Shown: one piece after another, positions 34,384 to 42,726 of the stretch
Layout of the letters: every line of letters begins with the position of its first letter
Numbering within the stretch: position 1 is the stretch's first letter
DNA from: Lachnotalea sp. AF33-28
GTDB taxonomy: Bacteria > Bacillota > Clostridia > Lachnospirales > Lachnospiraceae
Assembly: GCF_003477885.1 (NCBI RefSeq)
Contig: NZ_QUEE01000003.1
Coordinates: 62,001 to 126,000 of the forward strand
Length of the DNA: 64,000 bases
Direction of reading: 5' to 3'
Position numbers and translations under genes: made by a program
Notes under the pieces: generated by a model
The model's input: the letters and a program-made list of their open reading frames with translations, nothing else
What the model was told of the DNA's origin: nothing
Databases searched by the model: none

Positions 34384-35706
34384 ATGGCAAAAATTACATT
34401 TATGGGCGCAGGCAGCACAGTCTTTGTCAGAAACGTAATCGGTGACTGCATGTGTGCTCCGGCATTGCAGGATGCGGAAATTGCGCTCTATGACATCGAT
34501 TCTAAGAGGCTTGCGGAATCAGAGATCATGTTGAAAGCCCTGAACAAAAATATTAATGAGGGACGATCAGCCATCCGCACATATTTGGGACCGGACAACC
34601 GGAAGGAAGCGCTTAGAGATGCGGATTTCGTAGTAAATGCGATACAGGTAGGATTTTACGATCCCTGTACAATCATCGACTTTGAGGTTCCGAAAAAATA
34701 CGGCCTGCGGCAGACCATCGCAGATACGCTTGGGATCGGCGGAATCATGAGGGGACTGCGCACCATTCCCGTTCTGGAAGAATTTGCGGCGGATATGGAA
34801 GAAGTATGCCCCAACGCCCTGTTCCTCAATTATACAAATCCCATGGCCATACTGACCGGTTATATGCAGCGCTATACGAAGGTTAAAACCGTCGGCCTGT
34901 GCCACAGCGTGCAGGTATGCTCCGAAAACCTGCTGAAGGATCTGGGCATGGAGGATAAGCTGGAGGGCCGCAAAGAACTGATCGCGGGCATCAACCATAT
35001 GGGATGGCTGCTGGAATTGCGTGATAGGGACGGAAACGACCTGTATCCCGAAGTGCGCAAGAGGGCTCTTGAGAAAAACGCGGCGGGCAAACATCACGAT
35101 ATGGTCCGCTATGAATACATCCGCCATCTGGGCTATTACTGCACCGAGTCCAGCGAGCACAATGCGGAATACAACCCGTTTTTCCTGAAGGCGGATCACC
35201 CGGAACTGGTGGATCAGTTCAATATCCCCCTGGATGAATATCCAAGGCGGTGTATTAAGCAGATTGCGGACTGGGAGGACGAGAAGAACAGGATCCTGAA
35301 GGACGGCATCATCAGCCATGACAGATCCAGGGAATATGCTTCCCATATCATGGAAGCCGTGCTCACCAACCAGCCGTTAAAGATCGGCGGAAATGTCGTG
35401 AATAACGGCCTGATCTCTAACCTGCCGAATGACGCTTGTGTGGAAGTGCCCTGTCTGGTGGACGGTATGGGCATTCATCCCTGTTATGTGGGCAGACTGC
35501 CGGTACAGCTGGCGGCCATGAACATGACCAACATCAACGCGCAGCTGATGACCATTGAAGCCGCAAGGACCAGACGCAAGGAGGATATCTACCGTGCCGC
35601 CATGCTGGATCCCCATACTGCTGCGGAGCTGTCTCTTGATGAGATCGTCAGGATGTGCGACGATCTGATTGAAGCGCACGGAAGCTATATGGAGATGTAT
35701 CATTAA
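34384..35706 (+). CDS. Glycoside hydrolase family 4 alpha-galactosidase/alpha-glucosidase
   Basis: A 440-residue NAD- and Mn-dependent glycosidase. The Rossmann fold begins at FMGAGSTVFVRNVIGD; metal and catalytic residues lie in GLCHSVQVCS (Cys and His) and GINHMGWLLEL (His). Length and the CHSVQ version favour the MelA-type alpha-galactosidase branch, though related alpha-glucosidases and galacturonidases share the fold. It is intracellular (no signal peptide), so its substrate is imported, probably via the shared MsmX-like ATPase. Divergent AraC regulator; its terminator follows. Confidence 0.92.
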   Translation: MAKITFMGAGSTVFVRNVIGDCMCAPALQDAEIALYDIDSKRLAESEIMLKALNKNINEGRSAIRTYLGPDNRKEALRDADFVVNAIQVGFYDPCTIIDFEVPKKYGLRQTIADTLGIGGIMRGLRTIPVLEEFAADMEEVCPNALFLNYTNPMAILTGYMQRYTKVKTVGLCHSVQVCSENLLKDLGMEDKLEGRKELIAGINHMGWLLELRDRDGNDLYPEVRKRALEKNAAGKHHDMVRYEYIRHLGYYCTESSEHNAEYNPFFLKADHPELVDQFNIPLDEYPRRCIKQIADWEDEKNRILKDGIISHDRSREYASHIMEAVLTNQPLKIGGNVVNNGLISNLPNDACVEVPCLVDGMGIHPCYVGRLPVQLAAMNMTNINAQLMTIEAARTRRKEDIYRAAMLDPHTAAELSLDEIVRMCDDLIEAHGSYMEMYH

Positions 35707-35741
35707 TACTCCGTGTGAAAGAGGGACGGAGTAAACTAAAC

Positions 35742-35790
35742 ATTGCCCGCGGACAGTATTAAACTGTCCGGCGGGCAATATTTTATTAGA
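35742..35790 (+). terminator. Terminator of the GH4 gene
   Basis: ATTGCCCGC-GGACAGT (35742-35757) pairs with ACTGTCC-GGCGGGCAAT (35763-35779), followed by ATTTTATT. Confidence 0.85.
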
Positions 35791-35810
35791 TGAAGTCTGT
35801 GCACCCGCGC

Positions 35811-38354
35811 TTATTTAATCGCCGGAGTCCACAAAACAGCATCCCAGTCTGTATTTTTCAGATCCTCAACCGCCTGTGCGAAGGAACGGTCCATCTGCCA
35901 GCCCCCGTTTGTCCGCTCTGCCAGCGTGTATACGATGGAACAGGATGCGGATTCCTTGTTATACACATCAAAATACAGGACTATTTTTGCAGGATTGCTC
36001 GCACTGTCGGGAACCGCCAGCCAGTTGATGCTTCCCACTGCAGGATGTTCTTCCCCATACAGCACCTCATAGGAGCTGCCTCTGCTGTAATAACCGGCCG
36101 GTAGATCGGCGATCTGATCAGGGAGCATAGCCGGCCCGATCTTCGGGGGCTGCTGCGGAGTGCCGGAAATCAGTGTGTTTTCATAAGGCTGCACGCTGAC
36201 AGCGGCACCGGTTGTTACATTATAGACGATCTGCCAGATCCTGTCGCTTTTGGAGCCTGTCAGCGGCATGAGCAGGCAGCTGCATACATCCGCAGGATCA
36301 TAATCCGCGGCATACCCATACGCCTTAGGATCGAATTTTACAGGTGTCAGTCCTTCTGTATCCGCATCATACAGCCTGACATAATTCTCATATTCCAGTT
36401 CCTCAAGGCCATATGCCCCACGCTCTTTACTGCCCATCGCGTTGGACAGGGCGTACAGCTCGCCGAACGCTCCCTCCATAATATAGCTCTTCCACACTCT
36501 GCCGGTCAGAAAGCCGGATAAATCCAGAGAGCCGATCACTCTGTCTATATCATCGTCACACAGCAGACGGTCGGTGTACCACAAGTCCTGTTCTTCGGAC
36601 AGCGTATAGTAAATTGCCTTGGGGATTCTGATTTCAAGCAGTCTGCCGCCTTCCAAAACGATGTAGTAGACACGTACCAGGGTGATACCGTTGGATACTT
36701 TGGGTGTTTCGCTTGTATCATACGGACCGTCGATGCCCAGATACAGGGTCTGAATCTCCTTTATCTTATCTAAAACCACTGAGGGCCAGGCAAATTCCGC
36801 TTTATCTACCGTGACAGGCTTACTGACCTCAACGGTATGATTTCTGTGACGGTAGGGCAGAATCTCCTCTCCGTCTTCTTCCGTCACCGTTTCGTCCGAA
36901 TACATGGAAAGATACGTTGCCGGAAAATCGCACTGCCAGAAATTATTTGCAGGATCAACGACACCGGACTCCGTTTCCGTCCAGCCGGCAGGAGCTTCTG
37001 CCATGCATCCGTTTCCAAGGGAAAAGCTTGACCATTGCGGGTAAGCCGGATAGCCTTCTGTGCCTGTTTCGGCGGACAGCAGAATAAGCGTCTCTTCCAG
37101 GGTCTTGCCGGCAAAAGGATCTGTATATGGCACGGTGGGTTCCGAAGGCGCATTCGTTTCCGAATTCTCCGTTTCAGAACTCTCCGTCCGTTCTTCGCTC
37201 TCCTTAGAGGGATCCGCAGATGTCCCGGCAGCCGGCGGCTCAGCGGGACTTCCCGTCCCCGATGAGGGACAGCCTGTCAGCAGAAAAAGAGCTGCTGCTG
37301 CCAACAGAACTGCCATGCACAGTCCGGCGGCTAAGGTAAGCCTGCGGTAACGGCACACTGCCTGGATTCGTTCCTTCAGATTCTCCTTGCTGTCCTCCAC
37401 GGAAAGCAGGGACGGGGACTGCCTGCAGCCAACATTATGTTTTCCCGCCAGATGTATCAGCGTCATGCCGTAATCTCTGCGTTTTTCCTCTCCTATCAGC
37501 TTTAGCACGCCGGCATCAGCGCACATCTCTGCCGCCTTTCTCTGCTGGCGGGCCGCTATCCATACCATCGGATTAAACCAATGGAAGCAGCAGGCAAGCA
37601 GGGCGGCTGTCTTCCAGATCCCATCCCTATGCTTCAGATGTGCCAGTTCATGCAGCAGGATATATTCCCGTTCTGTCTCTGACAGTTTCAGGTATACATC
37701 CTCGTTGATCAGTAAAACTTTCTGTATACCGTATACGGCAGCCACCGATACCCTGTCGGTCGCAATGATCTGCTCCGGCGCCGGCATTCCGTATCTGTCC
37801 GAGACACGGCGTATCTCATGGCTGACGGCGGCCCGGACAGATTTTCTGCCGATCCTCACGCGCATGTGTACCACCGTGATCACATAGATAAGAAATACCG
37901 CATCCGCTCCTACCACATAAAGTACGGGCAGCATCTTTAGCAGAACAAGGCCGATCCTCTCCGACAGGCTTGTGTGCCCTTCCGGCGCCGCAGACTGCGA
38001 ATTTTCTTTCATCTCCCCGGCAAACGCTGACTGGCCCGGATCTGAAAGCTGTCCATCCTTTGTAAATGCATCGGCACCGGCATCCGCATATATTCCCTTT
38101 AACTGCGCGGCCGCAATACCTGTCAAAGCATCTGTCCGGCTCTGTGTCTGCACAGGCGCCACCCATCTGTATATACTGAACCCGGCAGGCAGAGTGGAAG
38201 GAATCAGCATCCTTATAAGCAGCAGCGTCCAGGCAGCATACAGAAAAATGGGCGGTATCTTTTTTCTGCCGATTCTGGAAATCAGAAATAAGATTCCCGA
38301 GGCTGCCGCACACATGGCAGAGACCAGGAGTATATCAGTCATTAATGAGTTCAT
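35811..38354 (-). CDS. BlaR1/MecR1-type M56 metalloprotease sensor
   Basis: An 847-residue membrane protease. Helices in the first 120 residues are followed by the cytosolic zinc protease with LLHELAHLKHRD (HExxH), FHWFNPMVWIA and EMCADAG. A further membrane segment lies near residue 350 (LCMAVLLAAAALFLLTGC). The final 480 residues are extracellular and do not show the penicillin-binding serine motifs (SxxK, SxN, KTG) of true BlaR1, so the signal is probably not a beta-lactam. ATG 38354 follows AAAGGA. It follows blaI by 57 bp and should inactivate that repressor on sensing. Confidence 0.9.
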   Translation of the reverse strand: MNSLMTDILLVSAMCAAASGILFLISRIGRKKIPPIFLYAAWTLLLIRMLIPSTLPAGFSIYRWVAPVQTQSRTDALTGIAAAQLKGIYADAGADAFTKDGQLSDPGQSAFAGEMKENSQSAAPEGHTSLSERIGLVLLKMLPVLYVVGADAVFLIYVITVVHMRVRIGRKSVRAAVSHEIRRVSDRYGMPAPEQIIATDRVSVAAVYGIQKVLLINEDVYLKLSETEREYILLHELAHLKHRDGIWKTAALLACCFHWFNPMVWIAARQQRKAAEMCADAGVLKLIGEEKRRDYGMTLIHLAGKHNVGCRQSPSLLSVEDSKENLKERIQAVCRYRRLTLAAGLCMAVLLAAAALFLLTGCPSSGTGSPAEPPAAGTSADPSKESEERTESSETENSETNAPSEPTVPYTDPFAGKTLEETLILLSAETGTEGYPAYPQWSSFSLGNGCMAEAPAGWTETESGVVDPANNFWQCDFPATYLSMYSDETVTEEDGEEILPYRHRNHTVEVSKPVTVDKAEFAWPSVVLDKIKEIQTLYLGIDGPYDTSETPKVSNGITLVRVYYIVLEGGRLLEIRIPKAIYYTLSEEQDLWYTDRLLCDDDIDRVIGSLDLSGFLTGRVWKSYIMEGAFGELYALSNAMGSKERGAYGLEELEYENYVRLYDADTEGLTPVKFDPKAYGYAADYDPADVCSCLLMPLTGSKSDRIWQIVYNVTTGAAVSVQPYENTLISGTPQQPPKIGPAMLPDQIADLPAGYYSRGSSYEVLYGEEHPAVGSINWLAVPDSASNPAKIVLYFDVYNKESASCSIVYTLAERTNGGWQMDRSFAQAVEDLKNTDWDAVLWTPAIK

Positions 38355-38411
38355 CGTCTTCTTTCCTTTCTGTATCATCGGTGAGAGGGTTTCTTTTTAT
38401 CTCGCACAGCT

Positions 38412-38828
38412 TCAGTGCCCTGTCTCTTTCCCGTTCGGCGCATCCATATCGCCCAAAAGATCCAAAAGCTCCTGTATATCTTCCTGGCTTAATCTGCCTG
38501 CCAGCTCCTCATCACCGAGAAAAGCGCAGAAAAGCTGCTTGACATTGCCATCGAACACCTTTTTAATAAAGCTGCGGCTTTCCATGATCTGGCAGTCCCG
38601 CTCCGCAACCTGCGGGGAATATAGGTAGCCCTTGCTCTTTTTCTGTGTTGTCAGCACGCCTTTCTTCACCAACCGCGACAGATAAGTCTGTATCGTTGTC
38701 TGGCTCCAGCCCGTATCTTTAAGCCGTTCCAGTATCTGCGGCAGCGCCAGCGGCGCTTCCTGCCAGAGCACTTTCATCACCTGCCATTCCGCTTCCGATA
38801 CGGATTTCAAATCTTCTCTGTGTCCCAT
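38412..38828 (-). CDS. BlaI/MecI-family repressor
   Basis: A 138-residue winged-helix repressor: SEAEWQVMKVLWQEAPLAL, WSQTTIQTYLSRLVKKGVL and GYLYSPQVAE are the family's DNA-binding segments, with a leucine-rich dimer tail. AGGAGGAAACGGTT precedes ATG 38828. It is cotranscribed with the M56 sensor. No beta-lactamase gene is adjacent, so the regulated target may be this operon itself or unlinked genes. Confidence 0.93.
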   Translation of the reverse strand: MGHREDLKSVSEAEWQVMKVLWQEAPLALPQILERLKDTGWSQTTIQTYLSRLVKKGVLTTQKKSKGYLYSPQVAERDCQIMESRSFIKKVFDGNVKQLFCAFLGDEELAGRLSQEDIQELLDLLGDMDAPNGKETGH

Positions 38829-38868
38829 AACCGTTTCCTCCTGTTTCTATGCTGTTGATCCGATCTTT

Positions 38869-38926
38869 AAACTATATTTGTAGTTTATCATATTTATAGT
38901 CTACCTCTTTAAACTACATTTGTCAA
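38869..38926 (-). promoter_or_regulatory. blaI-blaR1 promoter with BlaI-type operators
   Basis: Minus-strand TTGACA (38921-38926) and TAGACT (38898-38903), 17 bp apart. A palindrome AAACTA-TATTTG-TAGTTT lies at 38869-38886, and a related half site AAACTACATTTGT at 38911-38923 overlaps the -35 region. The ACTACA/TGTAGT core is typical of BlaI/MecI operators. Confidence 0.7.
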
Positions 38927-39019
38927 TCATTATTGTTAAAATATTTCAGAATTTTTCAGCGGATTTTTCAGCAGCTTGTAACAGTTCAGATGGCGCATCT
39001 TCTTGACCGAAAAAAACGG

Positions 39020-39080
39020 TCACATCTGCCGTAAATTTCCCGCGTATGACAGGACAGAGTATGCTCCTCATCGGGATGCG
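39020..39080. repeat. Half copy of the palindromic element
   Basis: CACATCTGCCGTAAATTTCC, CGCGTATGACAGGACAGAGT and ATGCTCCTCATCGGGA follow the left half of copy C (end, arm and start of the core). The central hairpin and second arm are missing. Confidence 0.65.
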
Positions 39081-39099
39081 CTGTAACTTTGATCATGGC

Positions 39100-39442
39100 A
39101 AACTCATTAATTTTTAAAACGCAGGGGAATTAGATTCGGAACGCACAGCCTGCATACACCGGTGTCAGACCGGATGCAACCGCGCAGGAAAGAAATGAAA
39201 AGCGGACAGAAATTTGTATAGAATACGGAACGGACAAATCGCAGGGCACAAGTGGGTTATAAAATGAGAAACGAGCATCGAATCGTATTACTTCGACACT
39301 CGTTCCTACACTATCTCGTCCATTGGACTTCTCCTTTTAAGTTTTTCTTTTTCCTGTGTTTAGTATTATGATACTAAACGAAGCTTAAGTTTCCGGTGGT
39401 CTGTACCTCTCTTTCTTAGATTTTGTACTGCTTTGTTTTGTT
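39100..39442 (-). ncRNA. Candidate orphan RNA or leader with a five-codon reading frame
   Basis: Downstream of a consensus promoter (39449-39477) there is no normal gene. On the minus strand the transcript would hold a hairpin GTTTAGTATC/ATACTAAAC (39358-39379) and a well-placed AAAGGAG before ATG GAC GAG ATA GTG TAG (39306-39323, a five-residue peptide). It then holds a second hairpin AACGAG-TG-TCGAA/TTCGA-TG-CTCGTT (39270-39304) just after the stop. The 3' end is not fixed by a clear terminator; 39100 is nominal. It could be a small RNA, a leader peptide attenuator or a decayed gene start. Confidence 0.4.
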
Positions 39443-39448
39443 GTTTTT

Positions 39449-39477
39449 ATTATATATGAGGCGTTTCGTTTTGTCAA
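39449..39477 (-). promoter_or_regulatory. Consensus sigma-A promoter with no conventional gene
   Basis: Minus-strand TTGACA (39472-39477) and TATAAT (39449-39454) with exactly 17 bp between them, in a very A/T-rich context. It is the strongest promoter match I see in the window, and it drives the candidate RNA rather than a recognisable gene. Confidence 0.75.
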
Positions 39478-39564
39478 TACTATTTTGATATTTTATTTAT
39501 TTTATCTGATTCTATTTTAATTGTCCAAATTGTATCTATTTTTTTATCAATATATTCTTTTTTA

Positions 39565-39616
39565 TCTAATTATAAATGCCTGAAGAAATGCAATTGTCGA
39601 TGCGTTCCTTCAGGCA
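39565..39616 (-). terminator. Terminator of araA
   Basis: TGCCTGAAG (39577-39585) pairs with CTTCAGGCA (39608-39616), followed on the minus strand by TTTATAATT. It lies about 45 bp after the araA stop codon. Confidence 0.7.
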
Positions 39617-39661
39617 GTCCGTGTGGTTCAGGCAGATATATGTCGAACCTAAATATATGTG

Positions 39662-41158
39662 TTACGCGCGGTAATATACGGAATTCCAGCGCAGCTCATT
39701 TTTCAGGCTGCGAATCGTGGTGTCTTTATCTATGAATACAGCCTCAATGCCCATAGCTGCGGCCCAGTCTCCCATCTGCTCTGCGGTGAGATCATAGGAA
39801 AATGCGGTATGATGCGCTCCGCCGGCAAGAATCCAGCTTTCCGCGCCTATATAGAGATCCGGTTCCGGCCTCCAGAACGCGCTGGCTACCGGCAGCTTCG
39901 GCATCGGTATCTCCTGCTTCAGGCATTCCACATCATTGATCAGCAGGCGGAAACGTGTGCCCAGGTCAATGAGGGAAACAGCCACAGCCTTGCCCGGCTT
40001 GGATGTAAATACCAGGCGGGCCGGATCCTCTCTGTTGCCCATGGTCAGAGGACTCACTTTTATCGCCGGCTTTCCTTCTGCAATGCTGGGGCATACCTCA
40101 AGCATATGGGACTGCAGGATGCCTTCTTTGCCGGGAACCAGGTTATAGGTGTAGTCTTCCATGAAGGAGGTTCCTTTTGCATCCGGTGTATTTGCCGCCA
40201 TCAGCTTCATCAGCCGCACCATGGCAGCTGTTTTCCAGTCACCCTCGGCTCCGAAGCCGTATCCTTTTTCCATCAGTCTCTGCATAGCAAGGCCTGGCAG
40301 CTGTTTCATGCCATGGAGCATCTCAAAATTAGTCACCACCGCATGATAATTCTTTTCTGTCAGAAATTTTTCAAATCCCAGCTCCATGGCCGCCTGAACC
40401 GCCACATGCTCGCGGAATTCTTTTTCATCGCGCTCTTCTGTCAGTATATCATAAGTATCATAGTATTCCTCAACCAGCGCATTCACATCCTGCTGCGGCA
40501 CCGCATCCACGTATTCTGCCACATCGGTGATGCTGTATGCATCGATTTCCCAGCCAAATTTGATATGCGCTTCCACCTTATCGCCTTCGGTTACAGCCAC
40601 GTTTCTCATATTATCACCGACGCGCACCACACGGATATGGCTGCTCTCCATGATGCCGATAGCCGTGCGCATCCAGCCGGCTATTTTATTAAGCACACGC
40701 GCATCGCTCCAATGGCCCACCACTACCTTGCGCTCGATTCCCATACGGGTCACAATATGGCCGTATTCGCGGTCACCGTGGGCGGACTGATTGGTATTCA
40801 TAAAATCCATGTCAATGGTGTCATAGGGTATCTCCTGATTGAACTGCGTATGCAGGTGCATCAGAGGCTTACGGTATTCCTGAAGCCCTAATATCCAGGA
40901 TTTGGCAGGAGAAAAGGTGTGCATCCAGGTGATCACACCCGCGCACTCCTCATCGGCATTAGCCTCATTAAAAAGCCTGCGTATGCTGGCATTGTCGATC
41001 AGAGTATCCTTCCAGACCAGTTCAAAGGGCAGAAGGCCTGACTGATTCATCCCTTCCACCATAATTTTGGAATGCTGCGCTACTTCCCTTAAGCACTCCT
41101 CTCCATAGAGATCCTGTGAACCTGTGGCAAACCAGAATTTGTAATTTTTAGACGGCAT
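39662..41158 (-). CDS. araA: L-arabinose isomerase
   Basis: A 498-residue cytosolic isomerase converting L-arabinose to L-ribulose. The family start (FWFATGSQDLYGEECL), the TWMHTFSPAKSWI block and metal/catalytic residues in GYGFGAEGDWKTAA, LVPGKEGILQSHMLEVCP and ILAGGAHHTAFS are all present. Length is standard (about 500). AAAAGGAGG precedes the ATG. It lies 127 bp downstream of araR on the same strand; araB and araD are not in the window. Confidence 0.97.
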   Translation of the reverse strand: MPSKNYKFWFATGSQDLYGEECLREVAQHSKIMVEGMNQSGLLPFELVWKDTLIDNASIRRLFNEANADEECAGVITWMHTFSPAKSWILGLQEYRKPLMHLHTQFNQEIPYDTIDMDFMNTNQSAHGDREYGHIVTRMGIERKVVVGHWSDARVLNKIAGWMRTAIGIMESSHIRVVRVGDNMRNVAVTEGDKVEAHIKFGWEIDAYSITDVAEYVDAVPQQDVNALVEEYYDTYDILTEERDEKEFREHVAVQAAMELGFEKFLTEKNYHAVVTNFEMLHGMKQLPGLAMQRLMEKGYGFGAEGDWKTAAMVRLMKLMAANTPDAKGTSFMEDYTYNLVPGKEGILQSHMLEVCPSIAEGKPAIKVSPLTMGNREDPARLVFTSKPGKAVAVSLIDLGTRFRLLINDVECLKQEIPMPKLPVASAFWRPEPDLYIGAESWILAGGAHHTAFSYDLTAEQMGDWAAAMGIEAVFIDKDTTIRSLKNELRWNSVYYRA

Positions 41159-41285
41159 TTTTTGTCCTCCTTTTTATTGTCACCAACCGAAGGGGGATGA
41201 CCTGTGCGCACTTCAGTGTGTTTCCTTTTTTATTGTTAAAATCTCTCAAAACATCTTAAGCCTTGGGATGCGGACAAACACTGTT

Positions 41286-42371
41286 TCATTTCGCCGCGGT
41301 AGAGTTCTGTACAATCAGTTCCGGATCGATCAGCCGCGTCACACGGCTGTCAGTGTCAGCGATGCCCCCCAGTTTCTCCAGCAAAAGTTCCGCGGCCATC
41401 TCCCCCAGTTTCTCCTGCGGATGAGCGATGGTGGTCAAGCTCACACCCCCATAGTGGGCTCCGGCGGAATTGTCATAACCGGTTACGGAAATATCCTCCG
41501 GCACCCGAATCCCGTCTTCTGTCAGCGCTCGAATCACATCCAGCGCAATCTGATCGTTATAACAAACCACGCCGTCCACAGGCATGGTGCGCAGCATTGT
41601 GCGGATCATTGCGGCCGGCTTTACTTTTCTGTCCTCCGTATGAAACCAGATCACATAATCAGGATCGTAATAGAGCCCGGCTTCCTGCAGGGCCATTGCA
41701 TAACCCTTATGCCGTTCCCTTCCCTGGCTGTCATCGGCCTTAAATATGCCCGCTATATGCCTGTGTCCTGTACCGGTCAGATGACTGGTCAGCAGATATC
41801 CTCCGCGGCAGTCATCCATCAGTATATGGGGCTTATCCAGCATTCTGGGATAGCATCCCTGGATAAATACATAAGGAATTCCGGATGCCTCAAGACGTTC
41901 ATAGAGGTGGGTATGCCTGCAGAAGATCTGGCTTTTGCTGGGTTCGATTATGAGCCCGTCAATCCCTTTATCCATCACGTCTTCCAGGCATTTGGCCTCA
42001 TTGCTGCGGCTGTTGCCGGTATTTTTAAGCAAGATACTGTAGCCGTTCTCAGTCATAACCCGGTAAATCCCCTGGATCAGCCTTGGAAATATGTAATCCG
42101 ATATATAGGTTGTAATTACCGCAACCGTCTTTGTAGGCCTGCTGCCCCTGGTCCGATCACAGCAGAAAGTTCCCCTTCCATGTTCCGCGGCGATATATCC
42201 TTCATTTTCCAGAATCCCCAGCGCCTTTCTCACGGTATGGCGGCTTATATTATAAATATCCGCCAGGGCATTCTCAGAAGGCAGTTTATCCCCCGGCCGG
42301 ATCCTCCCCGCAAGCATATCCTCCTTAAGTTGTTCCATCAGAACCAAATACTTACACGTCCCACTCTTCAT
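41286..42371 (-). CDS. araR: AraR-type GntR/LacI chimeric repressor
   Basis: 361 residues: an N-terminal GntR winged helix (LKEDMLAGRIRPGDKLPSEN, NISRHTVRKALGILENEGYI) joined to a C-terminal LacI-like periplasmic-binding-protein fold that binds the sugar. This hybrid is the hallmark of the arabinose repressor AraR of Firmicutes, and araA follows. Its own promoter overlaps an inverted repeat, suggesting autoregulation. Confidence 0.9.
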   Translation of the reverse strand: MKSGTCKYLVLMEQLKEDMLAGRIRPGDKLPSENALADIYNISRHTVRKALGILENEGYIAAEHGRGTFCCDRTRGSRPTKTVAVITTYISDYIFPRLIQGIYRVMTENGYSILLKNTGNSRSNEAKCLEDVMDKGIDGLIIEPSKSQIFCRHTHLYERLEASGIPYVFIQGCYPRMLDKPHILMDDCRGGYLLTSHLTGTGHRHIAGIFKADDSQGRERHKGYAMALQEAGLYYDPDYVIWFHTEDRKVKPAAMIRTMLRTMPVDGVVCYNDQIALDVIRALTEDGIRVPEDISVTGYDNSAGAHYGGVSLTTIAHPQEKLGEMAAELLLEKLGGIADTDSRVTRLIDPELIVQNSTAAK

Positions 42372-42392
42372 CCGCTCACATCCCTCCCCTAC

Positions 42393-42425
42393 ATTATAAA
42401 ACTTGTACGCTCAATGTTACAAGTT
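42393..42425 (-). promoter_or_regulatory. araR promoter with putative AraR operator
   Basis: Minus-strand TTGTAA (42417-42422) and TATAAT (42393-42398), 18 bp apart. An inverted repeat AACTTGTA (42400-42407)/TACAAGTT (42418-42425) covers the spacer and -35. The half sites resemble known AraR half sites (TTGTAC), but the 10-bp gap is longer than in Bacillus. Confidence 0.6.
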
Positions 42426-42454
42426 GTTTTTTGCACGCAGGCAATGAGCAGTGC

Positions 42455-42519
42455 GGGAATATGTGAACACGGAGCTCCGTTGTGCTCGCACATAAGGCGC
42501 TCCGTGTTCGCATATTCCC
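42455..42519. repeat. Long palindrome of a second type
   Basis: GGGAATATGTGAACACGGAG C (42455-42475) pairs with GCTCCGTGTTCGCATATTCC C (42499-42519), one mismatch in 21, around a 23-bp loop with its own small dyad (TGTGCTCGCACA). GAGCGAGATGGAGCGCAG follows at once. It lies in the divergent gap between araR and the WYL regulator; the rest of that 355-bp gap is C-rich with no gene. Confidence 0.75.
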
Positions 42520-42639
42520 ATAGGGCGAAGCCCGTGAGCGAGATGGAGCGCAGCGGAATCGAGCGCACTGCAGACCCAAACCGACGATCCCCCCTCCCCC
42601 CAAGCGTCCTGCGCAGCAGCAGCTCGTCTCATCCCCCCA

Positions 42640-42669
42640 TTTACACCACGCCCTCCCCCATGCTATACT
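42640..42669 (+). promoter_or_regulatory. Candidate promoter of the WYL regulator
   Basis: TTTACA (42640-42645) and TATACT (42664-42669), 18 bp apart, about 58 bp before the start codon. Confidence 0.5.
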
Positions 42670-42726
42670 ATATTCATCTTCCCGCCAACCCTTCCCTCCG
42701 CCTCCACGCCAGGCCCACACACAATC

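Noticed and set aside
39659..40891. 410-codon plus-strand frame opposite araA
   Set aside because: Antisense shadow of L-arabinose isomerase; no ribosome site or recognisable domain.
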